A stretch of 41,642 bases of DNA from assembly GCA_029211065.1 (NCBI GenBank), contig JARGFK010000032.1, forward strand, positions 1 to 41,642, written 5' to 3'. The notes beneath the pieces are model-generated. The model searched no databases, had not been told where the DNA came from, and worked only from the letters and a program-made list of their open reading frames with translations. The position numbers and the translations under genes were made by a program. This document shows, piece by piece, positions 16,922-26,254 of the stretch (position 1 is its first letter; every line of letters starts with the position of its first letter). The DNA is from Desulfobacterales bacterium (GTDB lineage Bacteria; Desulfobacterota; Desulfobacteria; Desulfobacterales; JARGFK01).

Positions 16922-18512
16922 CTAATTCCTTTTTTGCGATTTTAAGTTTGTCTAAAAATGCGTCTTTCCTAAATGTTTTAAACCAGTTTTTTACGATAAA
17001 ATAGCCGCCAAATCTCAACATGTAATTTCTAAAGTATCTTCTGTGCCATATATTAAAAGCCAGCGTGATATATTTCACTCTACCGACAACGATTGTAAAT
17101 GCAGACGTAAACACAATCGCCGGGAAATTAATTAATATGTTTTTTAAGATTTTCCAAAAATTGCTGAAATTATAAAATCTATACATCAAATCTCCAACAA
17201 TCTGCTGTATTTCTTCCGGTTCCAAACCATCGTCAGGCATAAAAAGGGGGTATTGTCCGTCATAATATTCCCAACCCACCCGATCAATCGTAAATATACG
17301 ATTTTCTTGAATCAGTCGTTCCCTTAAATCTGTGCCGGGCAAGGGTATTGTCAGCAACACCTGGAGCGTATCAATCCTTGCTTTTTTGATAAAATCTTTG
17401 AAATATTTTGCTTTTTCGCTTAACGGAATAACTTTGTGTGAAACATCAGATTTTCTGGGATAGCCAAAAATGAACATGCCATGGATAAAAAAGCCATGTT
17501 CATGAAATGTGTTTGTCCAATTTATGAGATCTTTTGACAAGTATCCTTTTCTCATGGCAATTAATTCTTCGTCAATAGGGGATTCATACCCAATACAGAC
17601 GTTATGAATATTGGCTTTTTTCATCGCCTCCAATAAGTCCGGATATTTTGCATCGGTTATTCTTGTTTGAACCGTTATTTTAAGTTTTATTTTGTATTTT
17701 TGCTGGTATTCCTTCAGTAGGTTGCAAAATTCGATAGCTTCTTGTCGATTTGCCGCAAAATGGTCGCTTGCTTCAAAAAATTCGCGAGCCCCATGAGTTT
17801 CGACAAGATGCCGAATCTGGTTCATCATATTTTCCGGAGAACTACATCTGGCTTTATCTTTAACCGCGCAAAATTCACAGTTGGAATTACAGCCCCTTGT
17901 TCGCGTAATTGGATATAGTTTTATTTTAGCATATCGCATCAAATTAAAATCAGGTAATGGAAGGATATCAAAGTCTTGTATCAATGCTCTTTCTGGTGTT
18001 TTATAGACGCTTCCGTCTTTTAAGAATGCAATGCCCTGAATGTCGGACAGATCCTGGTTCTTTTCCCATGCTGAGAGCAGTTCTTTAATCGTTATTTCAC
18101 CCTCCCGCAACACGACCACATCAATATCATGATCTAAAGCCTCTTCAATTAATGCTTCAACATGTTTGCCGCCGGCGACGGTTTTTACACCGGCGCTTTT
18201 ATAGAATGCTGCAAGTTCATAAATCCTTGGGGCAGTCGATGATATTGAAGCATAAAAACCAACTGCGTCAGCGGGTCTTTCTTTTTGTAGTTGCCTATGA
18301 TCCAGCAAATTATTTTTATCCCTAGGGTAGAACCTGCCGTGACAATTATTCTCATCGATGATTTCAACATCCCAGTTATCCAGCTTGCTTGCATTTGTTG
18401 CCACATAGATTGGTCCAATAGAAGTTGTGTGGCTTGCCAAAGAGGTATAGATGTTGAAATTTGGAAAGACAGGAATAAATATTCTGAAACGAAACCTTTT
18501 TCTATTTATCAT
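16893..18512 (-). CDS. B12-binding-type radical SAM protein
   Basis: This protein of about 539 aa starts at the ATG behind AGGAGGT. An N-terminal Rossmann-like domain of the B12-binding type (residues 10-190, with [22 protein letters not shown] and [10 protein letters not shown]) lacks the DxHxxG cobalamin motif. The radical SAM core has C-x3-C-x2-C (Cys208, Cys212, Cys215 in [10 protein letters not shown]). The C-terminal ~100 residues are hydrophobic and aromatic ([21 protein letters not shown]), suggesting membrane contact and a lipid-like substrate. The layout resembles the hopanoid and lipid-modifying radical SAM proteins, but specificity is unknown. The gene is visibly more A+T rich than its neighbours, consistent with transfer. 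It is downstream of a fatty acid desaturase. Confidence 0.88.
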   Translation of the reverse strand: MINRKRFRFRIFIPVFPNFNIYTSLASHTTSIGPIYVATNASKLDNWDVEIIDENNCHGRFYPRDKNNLLDHRQLQKERPADAVGFYASISSTAPRIYELAAFYKSAGVKTVAGGKHVEALIEEALDHDIDVVVLREGEITIKELLSAWEKNQDLSDIQGIAFLKDGSVYKTPERALIQDFDILPLPDFNLMRYAKIKLYPITRTRGCNSNCEFCAVKDKARCSSPENMMNQIRHLVETHGAREFFEASDHFAANRQEAIEFCNLLKEYQQKYKIKLKITVQTRITDAKYPDLLEAMKKANIHNVCIGYESPIDEELIAMRKGYLSKDLINWTNTFHEHGFFIHGMFIFGYPRKSDVSHKVIPLSEKAKYFKDFIKKARIDTLQVLLTIPLPGTDLRERLIQENRIFTIDRVGWEYYDGQYPLFMPDDGLEPEEIQQIVGDLMYRFYNFSNFWKILKNILINFPAIVFTSAFTIVVGRVKYITLAFNIWHRRYFRNYMLRFGGYFIVKNWFKTFRKDAFLDKLKIAKKELDVKNETKIY

Positions 18513-18799
18513 AGGAGTACCTCCTGTGTGATCTATCTTAATAAACATAACTGTTGGCAGTCTGGAGCCTGTTCAAGAACAGTGGGATATCATGTAGAAT
18601 TGGAAAAAATAATTCGAAATAGAAATATGTTAAAATCGGGCAAAATAATAAAGCATTTCGGTTGAATTGAGCGGCACGGTCTATAGGGTTGAACTGCACG
18701 TCCCGGCTGCATTCCACGCATACGCCTATGAAGGGTCCTTCTTTGCCCCTTGGCAACCTGCTATGCCAGAACTTGATCTTTCAGTGAAAACTGACCATT

Positions 18800-19831
18800 T
18801 CAAGGAAAAGCGACCATTTTCTGCCGCTCCTCATCCCATAATTTCAGTCGAAAACAAGAAAGGCTTTTCACGATTGTGAGCGGCGTCCTGGCTTGCAGCG
18901 CCGGAACAGAATCGTAACACTTTTTCAGGTGATAATTGGGAATTCTGGGACTCAGGTGGTGGACATGGTGATAACCGATGTTACTTGAAAGCCACCGCAG
19001 AACAGCCGGCAACTTGTAGAATGAACTGCCTTCCATGGCTGCGCGCAAAGGCTCCCACTCGCTTTTTCGTGCCCAATACCCCCCCTCGAACTGATGCTGC
19101 ACGTAAAACAGCCAGATTCCCGCCGCACCGGCAAGCAACAGCACCGGCAACTGGATCAGGAGGTAGATCCGCCACCCAATAACCCGGGCGGCAACCAAAA
19201 ACACGGCAATGATGAGCAGGTTGGTGAAAAGTACGCTCATACGTTCCTTCCGCTTCACCCTTCGGGTTGGAAGCCGGTTGCCGAGCAGAAAATTGAATAT
19301 TACGCCCAATCCAATCAGCACCACAGGGTTGCGGTAGAGCCTGTATTGCAACTGTTTTCTCTTCGGCAAATCCTCATACTCCGATCGCGTCATGGTCCAG
19401 ATATCGCCAAATCCCCGCGCATCGAGATTTGCGTATGTCGCATGGTGCCGAAGGTGGCTGAAGCGCCAGTCCTCAAACGATGTGAACACCAACACCCCTA
19501 AAAGGTAGCCCAAGAATGTGTTGGCGCTCATCGATTTAAAGAACGAACCATGCACACAGTCGTGGAATAAAATGAATATCCGGACCAGAAACGCTGCGGC
19601 AGGCAGGATGAGAATCAGCGTCAACGTGAACGGGTAACCAATTTGAATCGACCGGATCATCAGATACCAAAGACAGCAGTAAGGGACTAACGTGTTTATC
19701 AGTTGCCAGAAAGCTTTCCGGCTGTCGGAATTCCGGAAAGTTGCCAGTTCCGGGTACCAATCGGGCCACAAGCGACCGGGACTTTTCCTTTCCTCATTGC
19801 TGCTGGCTCTATTCGCTTCACGACCAACCAT
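18800..19831 (-). CDS. Membrane fatty acid desaturase
   Basis: This protein of about 343 aa starts at the ATG 7 bases after GGAGG; an in-frame TTG two codons earlier is less likely. Histidine boxes of the di-iron membrane desaturases are all present: HDCVH (about residues 90-94), HLRHH (126-130) and YHHVHH (287-292). At least four hydrophobic segments are present. The family introduces double bonds in acyl chains of membrane lipids and needs O2, which is notable in an otherwise anaerobic gene set; in such bacteria it may serve oxygen or cold stress. Its upstream neighbour is the enzyme I homologue, and a radical SAM gene follows. Confidence 0.92.
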   Translation of the reverse strand: MVGREANRASSNEERKSPGRLWPDWYPELATFRNSDSRKAFWQLINTLVPYCCLWYLMIRSIQIGYPFTLTLILILPAAAFLVRIFILFHDCVHGSFFKSMSANTFLGYLLGVLVFTSFEDWRFSHLRHHATYANLDARGFGDIWTMTRSEYEDLPKRKQLQYRLYRNPVVLIGLGVIFNFLLGNRLPTRRVKRKERMSVLFTNLLIIAVFLVAARVIGWRIYLLIQLPVLLLAGAAGIWLFYVQHQFEGGYWARKSEWEPLRAAMEGSSFYKLPAVLRWLSSNIGYHHVHHLSPRIPNYHLKKCYDSVPALQARTPLTIVKSLSCFRLKLWDEERQKMVAFP

Positions 19832-20167
19832 ATTCAAACCTCCGCCTGGCTGTTCCTCCCTTCAAAGCCCTGGCTCAGTTCCGCCTCGGCATTTCTTCGC
19901 TCAGGGGGATTACCAAAACAGTCCCCCCGGGGTTATCGTTCATTTCAAGCCTGTCAAATATTAGCTACGCATCGTATTTACGATGAGCACTCAAACTGTT
20001 TTATCAGGTTTTTAAGTTTCAGTTTAATCCATTTATTACCATATCTAACTGAAAAATCAAATATCACAACATTTCTCTTTTTTATTTTTTGAGGTATAAA
20101 AAACCCAAAAAGGATAGTTTAAAATAGGTTAGGTCCTTTGCCCGTGACGGCCCGGGAAGGAAGGTCG
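19832..20167. other. Gene-free stretch between enzyme I homologue and desaturase
   Basis: I see no convincing gene here. On the minus strand a weak 6-bp hairpin (AAAGGA / TCCTTT) followed by a T-rich stretch near 20085-20130 could terminate the enzyme I gene. The part near the desaturase carries its GGAGG ribosome-binding site but no clear promoter. Confidence 0.4.
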
Positions 20168-21814
20168 TCAAGTGCTTGAATTCCTTATGGCATTTTTCAC
20201 TTCCGGAACCAATGCAGCGGCCACGCTCAAAGACCTGATCCCGGTTTTCAGCAACCTGGGGAGAACATCGATACGGCCCGCAAGCTCCCCACAAAGCGAC
20301 ACGGGAGTGTCACCGGCTTCCCTGACCACCATCTCGATGAGCCGCAGGATAGTCGGGTGGTCGTCAATGAAATACTCGGTGACCAGGGGGTTCTCTCGCC
20401 CGGCGGCCATGGTGTATTGCGTAAGGTCATTAGAGCCGATGCTTAAAAAGTCCACATGTTTCTTCAGGGAAGGGATTGACAATGCCGCTGCCGGGGTCTC
20501 GATCATCGCACCGATACGTGGCAAATCGCAAATGCCCATTTCAGCGGCCAACTGATGAAACCGCTCCGCGACCTGAACCACATCGCTCTCCGTGGTTACC
20601 ATCGGTATCAGAATCCCAATGCCAAATTGCTGAGACACTTCCAGCATAGCCCGCAGCAGCGCCTCCAACAGGTCGGGATACTCACGCAGCACGCGCACGC
20701 CACGCCGTCCCAGAAAGGGATCGGGTTCCGGTGGCAGATGGAGATAGATCGGATTCTTGTCGGCGCCAATGTCGAGAAGACGAACGTCGATATGCATTCC
20801 TCGTGCCGGGTAGAGGCTGTCAAGAAGAAACTCAGCAAATTCTTTGTCTGAGGGAAAGTGCTTGGCTGACAGAAAGAAAGGCTCTGTACGAAACAATCCG
20901 ATCCCGTCAGCGCTGCCTTCCATCGCAAGCGCCACATCTTCGCGGCTGCGGACGTTGGCCATGACAGAGACCTCAATACCGTCCAAGGTAACAGTGCTTC
21001 CGAAGGGGCTGACCTGTGCCATCGTTTCCTTGCGTTTTCGCACTTCGTCAAGAGATATTTCGTATCTTTGCAGGGCGTGTGCGTCCGGGTTGATCACCGC
21101 CGTTCCCTCGGCCCCATTCAAAAGCACAACGTCTCCCGTGTGGACAGTTTCTAATAATTCGGGAATCCCGCCCACACAGGGGATGTCGAGTTCCCGAGCG
21201 AGAAGGGCCGCATGCGCTGCATGGCCGGCAAACTCTGCAAGAACAGCGACAGTGGACGAACGCGAGAGAAACACCGTGTCCGAAGGGAGCAACCGACGCG
21301 CGACGAGCACCGTGTTCGCAGGCAGGTTCTCGAGGCTGTGTGCGTGAATTCCGGCCAATGACAACAATAATCTTCGGGACAAATCGTCTATGTCGTCTCC
21401 TCGCTCCCGTAGAATTTCACTGTTCATGTCTCTGAATCTGCGGGCCAAGAGCCTGAACACCGTTCTGACCACCTGCTCGGCATTGATTAGCTTCTCTTCC
21501 AATGTTTTTTTTAATTCCATGACAACAGAGGAATCAAGCAGGATAGCCTTTTGTGCGAGGAATATGTCTGCCGAATGCTTGCCCACCTTACGCTCAATCT
21601 GCTTCGCATCAATAGCCAGGCTCTGCCGTACATCGTTGATTGCCTTATCAATTCTGGCCTTCTCTTCACCGATCTGGGCGCGGTCTATTATATAGAGTTC
21701 TGAGTCTCGCTGAAGCACGTCTATATAGACGAATGCCCTCCCTTTAGCCAGTCCCGGTGAGACTCCTTTCCCAATCAGCGTAAACATCTTGTCTTTTCTC
21801 GACTCAGTATTCAT
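20168..21814 (-). CDS. PEP-protein phosphotransferase enzyme I homologue
   Basis: This protein of about 548 aa, from the ATG downstream of GAGGG, matches enzyme I of the PEP:sugar phosphotransferase system. It opens with GKGVSPGLAKGRAF. The phospho-His region reads GHAAHAALLAR, with the active His at about residue 201. The PEP-binding barrel contains GIGLFRTEP, RLLDIGADKNP, FLGRRGVR, the IGSNDLTQYTMAA motif and the catalytic Cys in SLCGELAG. A longer reading frame starting at TTG 21880 exists but lacks a ribosome-binding site. No HPr or EII genes are nearby, so it may serve regulatory phosphorylation, or be a stand-alone EI-like enzyme of the stress cluster. The catalytic residues look intact. 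Confidence 0.93.
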   Translation of the reverse strand: MNTESRKDKMFTLIGKGVSPGLAKGRAFVYIDVLQRDSELYIIDRAQIGEEKARIDKAINDVRQSLAIDAKQIERKVGKHSADIFLAQKAILLDSSVVMELKKTLEEKLINAEQVVRTVFRLLARRFRDMNSEILRERGDDIDDLSRRLLLSLAGIHAHSLENLPANTVLVARRLLPSDTVFLSRSSTVAVLAEFAGHAAHAALLARELDIPCVGGIPELLETVHTGDVVLLNGAEGTAVINPDAHALQRYEISLDEVRKRKETMAQVSPFGSTVTLDGIEVSVMANVRSREDVALAMEGSADGIGLFRTEPFFLSAKHFPSDKEFAEFLLDSLYPARGMHIDVRLLDIGADKNPIYLHLPPEPDPFLGRRGVRVLREYPDLLEALLRAMLEVSQQFGIGILIPMVTTESDVVQVAERFHQLAAEMGICDLPRIGAMIETPAAALSIPSLKKHVDFLSIGSNDLTQYTMAAGRENPLVTEYFIDDHPTILRLIEMVVREAGDTPVSLCGELAGRIDVLPRLLKTGIRSLSVAAALVPEVKNAIRNSST

Positions 21815-21981
21815 CAGTTGAATTCCCTCGGTGTCCCAACGAGATTGTAGAAAAACATAGAATAAATCTTCCTGCAACAAAACTTGTCGGCGAACCTTTC
21901 GGCTGTGCGCCCTTCGGTCATGAGCCTCAGGTTCAATGACTCAGGGCCGAACAACTCAAGTCGAGTTCCTGCAGGGAAGTT

Positions 21982-22953
21982 TCAAGTAAAATTTTGTTTC
22001 ACCTGATTCCGGAGAGCCTCAATTAACTCGGCCATATCGGCCGGCAGCGGGGCCTCAAATGACATCGGCCTATCATCTGCCGGATGGGTAAATTGAAGGC
22101 ATTGGGCATGCAGCATTTGCCGGGCGGCCTTTAAAGCACTTTTACCTTTTCCGGACAACTCCAGGCGCCGGCCGCCGCCGTAAACAGCGTCGCCGACAAC
22201 CGGGTGCCCGATGGCGGCGCAATGAACCCGGATCTGATGGGTGCGTCCGGTTTTTAAATCAAGGTCCAGCAGGGTCGCGCCGTCAAAGCGTTCTTTGACC
22301 TTCCAGCGGGTTTCGGCGCCCCGGGCCTTGCGGCTGCGGGTGGACATTTTTTTCCGGTCAACCGGGTGCCGGCCGATGGAAAAGGCCATTGTTCCACTGT
22401 CCGCCTTAACCGGACCATGAACCAGCGCCAGATAATGCTTTTGAACTTTCCGGGATTTGAATTGTCCGGCGAGATCATGATGGGCCGCATCGTTCTTGGC
22501 AACCACCAGGACGCCGGAAGTGTCCTTGTCCAACCGATGGACGATGCCCGGCCGGATTTTTCCGCCGATGCTGCCAAGGGTCGGGCAATGATATAAAAGG
22601 GCATTGACCAGGGTGCCGCTGCCATGTCCCGGCGAGGGGTGAACCACCAGGCCCGGCTGTTTGTTGATGACAATCAGCGCTTCATCTTCAAAGAGGATAT
22701 CGATGGGAATGGGTTCCGGGCTGAACGTCGGCGGTTCCGGCGGCGGGATAATGCCTTCAACCCGATCACCGCTTTTAGCCCGGTAACCCGGTTTCATTAT
22801 TCTTCCCTGAACCTGTATCCGGCCGTCGGCTATCAGATGGGCGATGAAGGAACGGGAGTGATGGGAAAGGCGGGCGGCAATCAGAACATCCAGGCGCTTA
22901 CCGGCATCGATCGCGTCGACAACAATGGTAAAAGCACCGCAATCGGTTATCAT
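21982..22953 (-). CDS. rluD: RluA/RluD-family 23S rRNA pseudouridine synthase
   Basis: This protein isomerises uridines to pseudouridine in 23S rRNA. It has an N-terminal S4 RNA-binding domain (RLDVLIAARLSHHSRSFIAHLIADGRI) and a catalytic domain with the signature HRLDKDTSGVLVVAK, whose Asp is the nucleophile, and GRTHQIRVH. The length (about 323 aa) is normal. An in-frame TTG at 22980 inside the end of carD is an alternative start. Neither start has a clear Shine-Dalgarno, so coupling to carD is likely. The gene is the last of the carD-rluD pair. The exact target uridines cannot be read from the sequence. Confidence 0.93.
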   Translation of the reverse strand: MITDCGAFTIVVDAIDAGKRLDVLIAARLSHHSRSFIAHLIADGRIQVQGRIMKPGYRAKSGDRVEGIIPPPEPPTFSPEPIPIDILFEDEALIVINKQPGLVVHPSPGHGSGTLVNALLYHCPTLGSIGGKIRPGIVHRLDKDTSGVLVVAKNDAAHHDLAGQFKSRKVQKHYLALVHGPVKADSGTMAFSIGRHPVDRKKMSTRSRKARGAETRWKVKERFDGATLLDLDLKTGRTHQIRVHCAAIGHPVVGDAVYGGGRRLELSGKGKSALKAARQMLHAQCLQFTHPADDRPMSFEAPLPADMAELIEALRNQVKQNFT

Positions 22954-22963
22954 TTGGGAAACG

Positions 22964-23509
22964 TTATTTGTCGGAGGCAAATAATGAGTTGATTTCAGTA
23001 AGAATGGTATCCTCGTCCGTATTTTTGGCGGTGGACAGTTCCCTGACCAGCAGGCCCTGGGCGGTGTCGTAGAGTTTGCGCTCGCCGAAAGAAAGGTCTT
23101 TTGTCAGCTTCAGCAGATAAAGATCCCTGAAGACTTCGGCGACTTCATAGGGTGAACCGGTTTTGATTTTGTCCATGTACTCTCTGTACCTGCGGTTCCA
23201 AGTCTGGTTCTCACCGGTTCCGTCTTCTCTCTTTTTCATTACTTCGTAAACTTTACTGACTTCTTTCTTGCCGATAACGTCCCGGAGGCCCACCGATTCC
23301 ACGTTGCTGGTGGGAATCATAATAACCATGCCGTTTTCAAGAACCTTCATGATATAGAAATTGTGTTTTTCGCCGTTGACAACCCTGCTTTCAATCGATT
23401 CAATGCGGCCGACGCCATGTGCCGGATAAACAGCGAGATCACCGGTTTGAAACACTTTGGCTTTCTGCTTTGAATTTAAAACTTTCGGTTGTGTCACTTT
23501 TCCAGCCAT
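22964..23509 (-). CDS. CarD-family transcriptional regulator
   Basis: This 181-aa protein has the CarD/TRCF RNA-polymerase-interacting domain at the N-terminus (FQTGDLAVYPAHGVGRIESIE, residues 20-40) and the helical CarD C-terminal DNA-binding domain (WNRRYREYMDKIKTGSPYEVAEVFRDLYLL and KKLYDTAQGLLVREL-type helices). CarD proteins stabilise the open promoter complex at rRNA and stress promoters. It follows pth on the minus strand and overlaps or abuts rluD. An AAAGGTG ribosome-binding site precedes the ATG. Confidence 0.94.
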   Translation of the reverse strand: MAGKVTQPKVLNSKQKAKVFQTGDLAVYPAHGVGRIESIESRVVNGEKHNFYIMKVLENGMVIMIPTSNVESVGLRDVIGKKEVSKVYEVMKKREDGTGENQTWNRRYREYMDKIKTGSPYEVAEVFRDLYLLKLTKDLSFGERKLYDTAQGLLVRELSTAKNTDEDTILTEINSLFASDK

Positions 23510-23604
23510 ATATACACCTTTATCAGTTTTTTTCCTGACCGTCCGCTGACAAAATTTTAACTAACAATTTTTATTTATATCATTATTGCAACTGATAATC
23601 AATT

Positions 23605-23640
23605 AAAAAAAGGGATCGACGCTAATGCGTCACCCCCTTT
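23605..23640 (-). terminator. Terminator downstream of pth
   Basis: On the minus strand, AAAGGG-type and GACGC/GCGTC stems separated by a 3x3 internal loop are followed by a run of seven T. It lies between pth and carD, so carD probably has its own promoter in the following ~90 A+T-rich bases. Confidence 0.7.
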
Positions 23641-23722
23641 AACGGTCGTCATGACGGTGCCTGCAACCATGACCGGAACAAAAAGCATCAATCGGGCGAC
23701 CCCGGGCATGTCATCCCTGAAT

Positions 23723-24310
23723 TCAGGTAATAACTGTCCTGTTATTAAACGTGTTCATCCCTTCCTTAATGCCTTTATCGAAGATAGTGACAATTGCATC
23801 CCGGGCCTTGCCGATGATCTGGTCAAGGACGCTATTTTCCGCAGCATTAAACTTCCCCAGAACGTGATCCGTAACGGTAAATGCTTCGGAACGCCCGATG
23901 CCGACCCTGATCCGCCCAAAATCCCCCCCGCCAAACGCATCGATCAGGGATCTTAAACCATTGTGTCCGCCATGGCCGCCGTTTTCTTTAATTTTTATTC
24001 TGCCAAAAGAGAGGTCAATGTCGTCATGAACGATCAACATTTCCTCACATAATATTTTAAAATAGTTGGCAAGCTTTAAAACAGGGGGGCCGCTGCGGTT
24101 CATGTAGGCTTGGGGTTTTGCCAAAATCACCTCACGGGTTCCAATCAATCCGCGCCCCATAACCACATCAAACTTTTTTCTATCCAGGGGAATAGAGAAC
24201 GATTCGGCAAGCTTGTCCAAAACCAAAAATCCGGCATTATGACGGGTTTCATGGTAGGCGTCACCCGGGTTCCCCAAGCCCACAACCAGACGAATTTCTT
24301 TCGAAGGCAT
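23723..24310 (-). CDS. pth: Peptidyl-tRNA hydrolase
   Basis: This protein hydrolyses peptidyl-tRNA released from stalled ribosomes. At 195 aa it is the usual length. Key motifs are visible: VGLGNPGDAYHETRHNAGFLVLD with catalytic His and Asn, PQAYMNRSG, VHDDIDLSFGRI and GGHGGHNGLRS. It forms the classic rplY-pth pair with the gene 160 bases upstream, within the conserved prs-rplY-pth order. A terminator follows on the same strand. Confidence 0.97.
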   Translation of the reverse strand: MPSKEIRLVVGLGNPGDAYHETRHNAGFLVLDKLAESFSIPLDRKKFDVVMGRGLIGTREVILAKPQAYMNRSGPPVLKLANYFKILCEEMLIVHDDIDLSFGRIKIKENGGHGGHNGLRSLIDAFGGGDFGRIRVGIGRSEAFTVTDHVLGKFNAAENSVLDQIIGKARDAIVTIFDKGIKEGMNTFNNRTVIT

Positions 24311-24471
24311 GTTCAGGTCCCGTTGCGCATGATCACATCCGGCCTAACGCCGAAATTGGGCAACAAAGTGGCGGTGCAAAGGTCTGGTGTCATGCCCATA
24401 CCCATTTTGCAAGGCGCGACATGAGACCAAAAGATTTAAACACGGCAGGGCGCACCGACAGGAAAAGCAGA

Positions 24472-25134
24472 CTATTCCTTATCCGCATCTTCCGATTCAG
24501 ACTCTTCTTTCTCGGCTTCTTCGCCTTCAAGCTCAACGCCTTCTTCAACTTCTTCTTCCGGTTCCTCTTCTTTCATCGGGCTGGCAACGGTCAATATCGT
24601 AAAATTGACATCATCCGGCAGCTCCAGACCCTCTTTTAAGGGAATATCCTGAACATGGATGGCATCACCGATATCCAGGTCGGTAATATCCAGTACGATT
24701 GAATCCGGTATCTCAAGGGGCAGGCAGAGCAGTTCGATTTCACGCCGGACAATCTGCAGAATGCCGCCCAATTCGACCCCTTTTGACTTTCCTTTGGTTA
24801 AGATGGGCACACCCACCCTGAGCTTGCGATCCATGGCGATTTCATAAAAATCCACATGCAGAAATTTCCGAGAAACCGGATGGGTCTGCATTTCACGGAT
24901 CATGGCGGTACGGTTGGCGGTATCACCATCCTGGATCGTCAAATTCACCAACACCTCACCGGCCGTACTTTTTTTCAACACCTGCTCCAGCGCGAGGGTG
25001 CTCACGGACAGCAGTACCGGTTCTGTTCCCGGACCGTATAATACCGCTGGGACTTGTCCCTTGCTCCGCAAAACCCTTGCGGCGCTATTTCCCCGACTTG
25101 TTCTGATATTTGTATTAAGATCAATTAGTTCCAA
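24472..25134 (-). CDS. rplY: 50S ribosomal protein L25 / general stress protein Ctc
   Basis: This 220-aa two-domain form (Ctc type) has an N-terminal 5S rRNA-binding domain (NTNIRTSRGNSAARVLRSKGQVPAVLYGP) and a C-terminal beta-rich domain (EVPDSIVLDITDLDIGDAIHVQDI-like). The tail is very acidic (many Glu after residue 185). The start codon is TTG, supported by GGGAGG nine bases upstream. Context prs-rplY-pth is the standard arrangement. Confidence 0.96.
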   Translation of the reverse strand: MELIDLNTNIRTSRGNSAARVLRSKGQVPAVLYGPGTEPVLLSVSTLALEQVLKKSTAGEVLVNLTIQDGDTANRTAMIREMQTHPVSRKFLHVDFYEIAMDRKLRVGVPILTKGKSKGVELGGILQIVRREIELLCLPLEIPDSIVLDITDLDIGDAIHVQDIPLKEGLELPDDVNFTILTVASPMKEEEPEEEVEEGVELEGEEAEKEESESEDADKE

Positions 25135-25164
25135 AGTAAAAAACCTCCCTGTATAAATAATATT

Positions 25165-26118
25165 TCAAACGAAAAGAGACGTTACCGAATCCCCCCGATA
25201 GCAGCGGATAATCGCCTCTCCAAACAATTCCGTAACCGATAGTACTTTTATTTTAGCGCAGTCGGCGGCTGCCTTCCCCAATGGAATCGTGTCCGCAACG
25301 ACAATGCTTTTTAATTCTGATGCGGTAATCCGATCAACAGCCGGTCCCGACAGAACAGGGTGCGCGCAGCAGGCGTGAACTTCGTCCGCGCCCTTTTCCG
25401 CAAGAGCGCCGGCAGCCTGTGTCAGGGTGCCGGCCGTGTCCACCATATCATCGAGAATGACGACGGTTTTTCCGGCCACATCCCCGATAACCGCCATGGC
25501 TTTTGCCTTATTGGGGGCGTCTCTGCGTTTGTCGATGATGGCAAGCCCCGCATTCAGACGTTTGGCAAACGCCCGGGCCCGTTCAACCCCGCCGGCATCC
25601 GGCGACACAATCACCAGGTCCTGATGAAAGTTGTTCTTGATATAATTTATCAGAACCGGGGCCGCAAACAGGTTGTCCACCGGAATATTAAAAAAGCCCT
25701 GTATCTGTCCGGCGTGCAGATCCATGGTGATAATTCGTTCGGCGCCGGCAACCGTCAACAGGTCTGCAACCAGTTTTGCGCTGATGGGAACCCGCGGGGC
25801 AACCTTCTTGTCCTGCCGGGAATAGCCATAGTAGGGAATCACGGCTGTTATCCGGCTTGCCGAAGAACGCTTAAAGGCGTCGATCATCAGCAGCAGTTCG
25901 ACCAGATTATCGTTCACCGGTGCACAGGTCGCCTGGACAACAAAAACATCCTTGGACCGGACATTTTCATCAATTTCTATTTGGACCTCGCCGTCGCTGA
26001 ATCTTTTTACCTTGGCGCCGCCGATCTCAATATTGAGATATTCACAAATTTTCTTTGCAAAGGCCGGATTGGAGTTGCCCGTAAAAACAGAAAATTCTCC
26101 CATTTGCATCACCACCAT
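25165..26118 (-). CDS. prs: Ribose-phosphate pyrophosphokinase (PRPP synthase)
   Basis: This enzyme makes PRPP from ribose 5-phosphate and ATP for nucleotide, His and Trp synthesis. It shows [13 protein letters not shown] at the N-terminus, the flexible-loop motif [10 protein letters not shown], the divalent-metal motif [13 protein letters not shown] and the PRPP loop [13 protein letters not shown]. The length (317 aa) is normal. Two further in-frame Met codons (residues 4 and 6) are possible starts; residue 6 fits the usual family N-terminus best. It lies between the tRNA-Gln gene and rplY. Confidence 0.97.
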   Translation of the reverse strand: MVVMQMGEFSVFTGNSNPAFAKKICEYLNIEIGGAKVKRFSDGEVQIEIDENVRSKDVFVVQATCAPVNDNLVELLLMIDAFKRSSASRITAVIPYYGYSRQDKKVAPRVPISAKLVADLLTVAGAERIITMDLHAGQIQGFFNIPVDNLFAAPVLINYIKNNFHQDLVIVSPDAGGVERARAFAKRLNAGLAIIDKRRDAPNKAKAMAVIGDVAGKTVVILDDMVDTAGTLTQAAGALAEKGADEVHACCAHPVLSGPAVDRITASELKSIVVADTIPLGKAAADCAKIKVLSVTELFGEAIIRCYRGDSVTSLFV

Positions 26119-26137
26119 TCACCGGTTGTAAGTATCA

Positions 26138-26212
26138 TGGCTGGGGCGGGAGGATTCGAACCTCCGAATGCAGGAACCAAAATCCTGTGTCTTACCGCTT
26201 GACGACGCCCCA
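26138..26212 (-). tRNA. tRNA-Gln (anticodon TTG)
   Basis: This 75-base gene includes an encoded 3' CCA. The acceptor stem is TGGGGCG / CGCCCCA, and the anticodon arm is CAGGA-TTTTGGT-TCCTG with anticodon TTG. The T arm is CGGAG-GTTCGAA-TCCTCC-like. Placement between ispE and prs is common in Desulfobacterota. Confidence 0.97.
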
Positions 26213-26254
26213 AATATAAAATCAGATCAACTTGTTGCCGGCCCGAGACCATTT

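Noticed and set aside
18538-18756. A 72-aa minus-strand frame with Cys residues before the radical SAM gene
   Set aside because: It has no ribosome-binding site, no conserved pattern and lies in the upstream region of the radical SAM gene.
25360-26202. A 280-aa + strand frame over prs and the tRNA-Gln
   Set aside because: It overlaps a certain PRPP synthase and a tRNA and has no family features.
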